Under the pieces are notes generated by a model. It was not told the DNA's origin, searched no databases, and saw nothing but the letters and a program-made list of their open reading frames with translations. A DNA stretch of 9,565 nt, taken from NCBI GenBank assembly GCA_003488105.1, contig DNMS01000111.1:1-9565 (forward strand). Direction: 5' to 3'. The position numbers and the translations under genes were made by a program. The DNA is from Rhodospirillaceae bacterium. Lineage in GTDB: Bacteria > Pseudomonadota > Alphaproteobacteria > Rhodospirillales_A > Casp-alpha2. Shown piece after piece: positions 6,999 through 9,565 of the stretch (position 1 is its first letter; the number at the start of each line of letters is the position of its first letter).

Positions 6999-7026
6999 CC
7001 TTTACTTTAGGGAATATTGGTAAAGG
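6999..7026 (-). promoter_or_regulatory. Inverted repeat covering the ribosome-binding site of the duplicated-cysteine gene
   Basis: In transcript sense, CCTTTAC (7026-7020) and GTAAAGG (7005-6999) are perfect 7-base complements around a 14-base loop. The second arm contains most of the AAAGGGG ribosome site, five to eight bases from the ATG. Folding would hide the site and lower translation. It could instead be a protein operator or chance. Confidence 0.35.
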
Positions 7027-7029
7027 AAA

Positions 7030-7045
7030 CGTGACCGGCATCACA
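7030..7045. promoter_or_regulatory. CRP-like palindrome upstream of the duplicated-cysteine gene
   Basis: CGTGA-N6-TCACA on the plus strand (TGTGA-N6-TCACG in gene sense) matches the E. coli CRP consensus TGTGA-N6-TCACA at nine of ten positions. It lies in the 92-base gap before the gene, 36 bases from its ATG. A CRP/FNR-family regulator is plausible, but specificities differ in alphaproteobacteria and no promoter boxes could be placed to say whether it activates or represses. Confidence 0.4.
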
Positions 7046-7086
7046 CTTGCGCGCGATTTTTGAAAAATTTGTCTATAAAATTGATT

Positions 7087-8256
7087 TTATTCTGATTTTT
7101 TGAAGGGGGAGAACGCCCCATAGGCGGACATTTCCCGCTCGATTCCCCTGGATTCGTCCTTTAAGAAGCCGGAAACGGCATCACGAAAGCCCTTATCGGC
7201 GATCCAATGGGCGGAAAATGTGCGGCGCGGAAGGTAGCCGCGCTGGACCTTGTGGGGGCCTTGGGCCCCGGCTTCGACCCACTTCAGGCCGTGCGCGATG
7301 GCATAGTCGATGGCTTGGTAATAGCAGGCTTCGAAATGCAGGAATTTGTAGTCGGCGACGCAGCCCCAGTTGCGGCCGTAGAGCGTGTCGCCGCCCCGCA
7401 GGTTCAGCGCACCGGCCACGGGCCGGCCGTCCTTTTCCACCACGATCAGGACCACGGCCCGGCCCAAACGTTCTCCCAGCAGGGAAAAGAAGCGGCGGGT
7501 CAGATAGGCCTGGCCCCATTTCTTGTCGGTCGTGTCCATATAGAACTGGAAGAAGGCGTCCCAATGGGCCTCGGTGATGTCACTGCCTTCAAGGACGCGG
7601 ATGTCCAGGCCGGCGTCGTGGACGGCGCGGCGCTCCTTCTTGATATTCTTGCGTTTGCGTGACGACAACTCGTCCAGGAAGTCGTCGAAGGTTTTGAATC
7701 CCTTATTCTCCCAGTGGAATTGCTGGCCGATGCGTTGCAGATAGCCCGCTGATCCAAACGCTTCCCATTCATCCTCGGTGGGGAAGGTGACGTGCAGCGA
7801 CGACACGCCCAGGTTCTGCGCCAGTTGCGCCATGCCGGCGATCAGGGCAAGGCGCATCTCGCGGTGCTGACCGTCGGGCAGGGCCTGATTGACCAGCAGG
7901 CGCGGCCCGGTTACCGGCGTGAACGGCACGGCGCATTGCAGCTTGGGGTAATAGCGACCGCCGGCGCGCTCATAGGCGTCGGCCCAGCCCCAGTCGAACA
8001 CGTATTCGCCGTAGGAATGGTTTTTCAGATACAGCGGCGCGCAGGCGGCAATGCCGCCGGCCGGATCCTCGATCACCAGATGCTGGCCGAGCCAGCCGGT
8101 TTCCCCCGTGGCCGATCCGGAGTCCTCCAGCGCCGATAGAAAGGCGTGGCGGACGAAAGGATTGTCCGTTCCGGCACAGGCATCCCAGGCCTCGGACGAG
8201 ACCTCGGAGAGAGATTTAATGATCTTGATGGCGACCGCGTCGCGTCCGTCGGGCAT
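7087..8256 (-). CDS. FemAB-like GNAT-fold acyltransferase (PF04339 / COG3146 type)
   Basis: This 389-residue cytoplasmic protein has the conserved blocks of the proteobacterial FemAB-like family often labelled peptidogalycan biosynthesis protein. They are NPFVRHAFLSALEDSGS (32-48), YGEYVFDWGWADAYERAGGR (82-101), YYPKLQCAVPFTPVTGPRLL (102-121), LSSRKRKNIKKERR (197-210), LYGRNWGC (292-299), LHFEACYYQAIDYAI (306-320), VEAGAQGPHKVQRGY (327-341) and a final HWI. Family members share the GNAT fold and are thought to transfer acyl or aminoacyl groups; the true substrate is not established. The ATG lies three bases after the stop of the BtuF-like gene, so translation is probably coupled; the ribosome site is weak. 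A GTG at codon 8 is an alternative start. The family is confident; the biochemical role is not. Confidence 0.88.
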   Translation of the reverse strand: MPDGRDAVAIKIIKSLSEVSSEAWDACAGTDNPFVRHAFLSALEDSGSATGETGWLGQHLVIEDPAGGIAACAPLYLKNHSYGEYVFDWGWADAYERAGGRYYPKLQCAVPFTPVTGPRLLVNQALPDGQHREMRLALIAGMAQLAQNLGVSSLHVTFPTEDEWEAFGSAGYLQRIGQQFHWENKGFKTFDDFLDELSSRKRKNIKKERRAVHDAGLDIRVLEGSDITEAHWDAFFQFYMDTTDKKWGQAYLTRRFFSLLGERLGRAVVLIVVEKDGRPVAGALNLRGGDTLYGRNWGCVADYKFLHFEACYYQAIDYAIAHGLKWVEAGAQGPHKVQRGYLPRRTFSAHWIADKGFRDAVSGFLKDESRGIEREMSAYGAFSPFKKSE

Positions 8257-8259
8257 GGG

Positions 8260-9162
8260 TCAATCTACCATTCGTTCAATGCCTGGTGGCAAGCCCTGTC
8301 CACCGAATGCGGCGACCAACAAGGAGAGGCTCTCCACCAATCGCGGCCCAGGCCGGTTAAAATAGCTGTTGGCGTCGGTCGCATAGACGCGGCCCGCACA
8401 GGCGGCCTTGAGAGCCTTGAAATCCGGATGCGCGTCCATAAGCAGGCGCGCTTCATGTGCCGAACGCTCCAGGCCGAAGCCGCAGGGCATGAATACGATG
8501 ACGTCGGGATCGGCGGATTTTAAATCCTCCCAGGTGATCCAGGGGGCGTGTTCGCCGGCCCGGCCGAACACGTCCTCACCGCCCGCCATGGTGACCAATT
8601 CGGGGACCCAGTTACCCGCTGCCATCAAGGGGGCCGTCCATTCGATGCAGGCGACGCGGGGACGGGGACCGGCGGGCATGACGGTCAGCGCCCGCGCCCT
8701 GTTGCGCAGGTCGTTCGCCACGGCGCGGCCGTGGTCCGCTAAACCCAGGGCATCGGCGACCTGTTCCACATCGGCGAACACGTCGGAAAGGATCATGGGT
8801 TTCAGTGACACGATTCGCGCAGGCGTGCCGGCCCAGGTACAGATCGCGGCCTCGACATCGGCCAGGCTGACCGCGCAGACCTCGCATTGGTCCTGGGTGA
8901 TGATGACGTCGGGCGCGCATTCGGCGAGCGGCCCTTGCAGGACCTCATAGACGGACGCGGCGTCGACCACGGCGGCCTTCACCTTGGCGTCGATCTCTGC
9001 GCTGCTGCCGGACAGGTCCAGGCGCGGGGCGGTGCAGATGGGCAGGGCTTCTATTCCGTCCGGGAAGTCGCACTCGTGGGACCGTCCCACCAGCCAGTCC
9101 GCGCAGCCCAGCGCCGCGACGATTTCCGTCGCACTCGGCAGCAGCGAGACGACGCGCTTCAT
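8260..9162 (-). CDS. BtuF-like periplasmic-binding-fold protein lacking a signal peptide
   Basis: Read from ATG 9162-9160, this is a 300-residue protein opening MKRVVSLLPSATEIVAALGC, the start of the class III (helical-hinge) metal-chelate binding fold used by BtuF and siderophore-binding proteins. RSHECDFP (27-34), PDVIITQDQCEVCAV (84-98), KPMILSDVFADV (121-132), WTAPLMAAGNWVPELVTMAG (175-194) and a C-terminal SYFNRPGPRLVESL (266-279) support this. No signal peptide is present with this start or with the in-frame ATG at 9186, so it appears cytoplasmic, unlike a normal transport component. The CxxC at Cys93/Cys96 is typical of this leaderless group as I recall it. It is commonly annotated as a cobalamin-binding or ABC substrate-binding protein, but no permease or ATPase gene adjoins it. 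The frame is open back to 9366, but that extension lacks coding character and crosses the divergent gene. Confidence 0.82.
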   Translation of the reverse strand: MKRVVSLLPSATEIVAALGCADWLVGRSHECDFPDGIEALPICTAPRLDLSGSSAEIDAKVKAAVVDAASVYEVLQGPLAECAPDVIITQDQCEVCAVSLADVEAAICTWAGTPARIVSLKPMILSDVFADVEQVADALGLADHGRAVANDLRNRARALTVMPAGPRPRVACIEWTAPLMAAGNWVPELVTMAGGEDVFGRAGEHAPWITWEDLKSADPDVIVFMPCGFGLERSAHEARLLMDAHPDFKALKAACAGRVYATDANSYFNRPGPRLVESLSLLVAAFGGQGLPPGIERMVD

Positions 9163-9244
9163 TTCTCTATTCTCGGCGGGTTCCATCAGGACTAATCTGC
9201 GCGCGCGGTTCACGATCGGCAACCGCGTTATGGAGGGTGGTGTG

Positions 9245-9565
9245 ATGCGCGTGCGGCCCTTTTTGCTTTCTCTTGTTCTTGGTCTCGTCATGGCGTCCGG
9301 CCCCGCCGGTGCCGGCATGGACGAAGTGCCGTCGGAATCCCTCGGCCCCCAGGCGATCGAACGCACCTGGGAACGGGCGCATTTCTATGTGCCCGCCGAC
9401 GCCAATCCCCTGGGCACGGGCGTGCTGGGCGGCCTGCGCGACCTTGGGTCCGTGGCGCGGGCGTTGGACAGCCTCGCTAAGGGCTCGCCCCGGCCCGTGG
9501 TGGTCTATCTGCATGGTTGCGGCGGGTTCGGCAATTCGGGCAGCGTCAACGCCGGGATGCTGGCC
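9245..9565 (+). CDS. Secreted alpha/beta hydrolase, dienelactone-hydrolase-like (3' end outside window)
   Basis: The first 107 codons are present and the gene runs off the window. Residues 1-23 form a signal peptide (MRVRPF, then a Leu/Val core, with cleavage near AGA). RPVVVYLHGCGGFGNSGS (83-100) is the first core strand and oxyanion-hole loop HGCGG of alpha/beta hydrolases, in the form seen in dienelactone-hydrolase-like proteins. The nucleophile and acid lie beyond the window, so activity cannot be judged. GGAGGGTGG at 9232-9240 is a strong ribosome site for ATG 9245; an in-frame ATG at 9230 would overlap that site. It diverges from the BtuF-like gene across 82 bases that must hold both promoters, which I could not place. 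Confidence 0.75.
   Translation, partial: MRVRPFLLSLVLGLVMASGPAGAGMDEVPSESLGPQAIERTWERAHFYVPADANPLGTGVLGGLRDLGSVARALDSLAKGSPRPVVVYLHGCGGFGNSGSVNAGMLA

Noticed and set aside
5732..7063. A 443-codon plus-strand open frame over the CoA-transferase end and the duplicated-cysteine gene
   Set aside because: It is out of frame with the CoA-transferase and antisense to a gene with a signal peptide and a patterned set of cysteines; its own product is low-complexity Arg/Gly/Ala.
9163..9244. Possible cobalamin riboswitch before the BtuF-like gene
   Set aside because: The gap is only 82 bases, far too short for the roughly 200-base element, and no B12-box-like sequence is visible.

Overview
The window is a stretch of ordinary, gene-dense, high-GC chromosome. 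It most resembles an alphaproteobacterium, probably of the Rhodospirillales type. The reasons are the E. coli-type ClpS/ClpA pair, a phasin with an Ala/Pro/Lys-rich tail, a D,D-carboxypeptidase ending in a SPOR domain, a FemAB-like acyltransferase, and a dispersed palindromic repeat common in this class. This is inferred from protein character; no marker gene is present. There is no mobile element, CRISPR array, tRNA or rRNA.

Layout: (1) positions 1-991, minus strand: a secreted serine-type D-Ala-D-Ala carboxypeptidase cut by the window start. (2) 992-1444: a divergent intergenic region with a good sigma70-type promoter for the phasin. Two tandem CTGC-N3-GCAG boxes lie at its expected transcription start, as expected for control by the polyhydroxyalkanoate (PHA) regulator PhaR. 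(3) 1445-2122: phasin gene and a strong intrinsic terminator. (4) 2123-2422: a non-coding leader with a terminator-like hairpin, then the tightly coupled clpS-clpA operon (2423-5104), the adaptor and unfoldase of the ClpAP protease. (5) 5116-5183: a palindromic repeat containing a dRS3-type core. (6) 5220-6359: a family III CoA-transferase/racemase. Its stop codon overlaps that of a convergent secreted protein (6356-6994) in a shared CTAG. That protein is an unrecognised eight-cysteine protein built from two copies of one cysteine pattern. (7) 7087-9162, minus strand: a two-gene operon with a leaderless BtuF-like protein followed by a FemAB-like acyltransferase. (8) 9245 to the end: the start of a secreted alpha/beta hydrolase, divergent from the operon and cut by the window end.

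The genes do not form one pathway. PHA-granule structure, regulated proteolysis, acyl-CoA metabolism and envelope functions are simply adjacent. The most useful observations are the PhaR-type operator array, the attenuator-like leader before clpS, and the duplicated-cysteine secreted protein with a CRP-like site and a ribosome-site hairpin upstream. I do not see a convincing undescribed multi-gene system.
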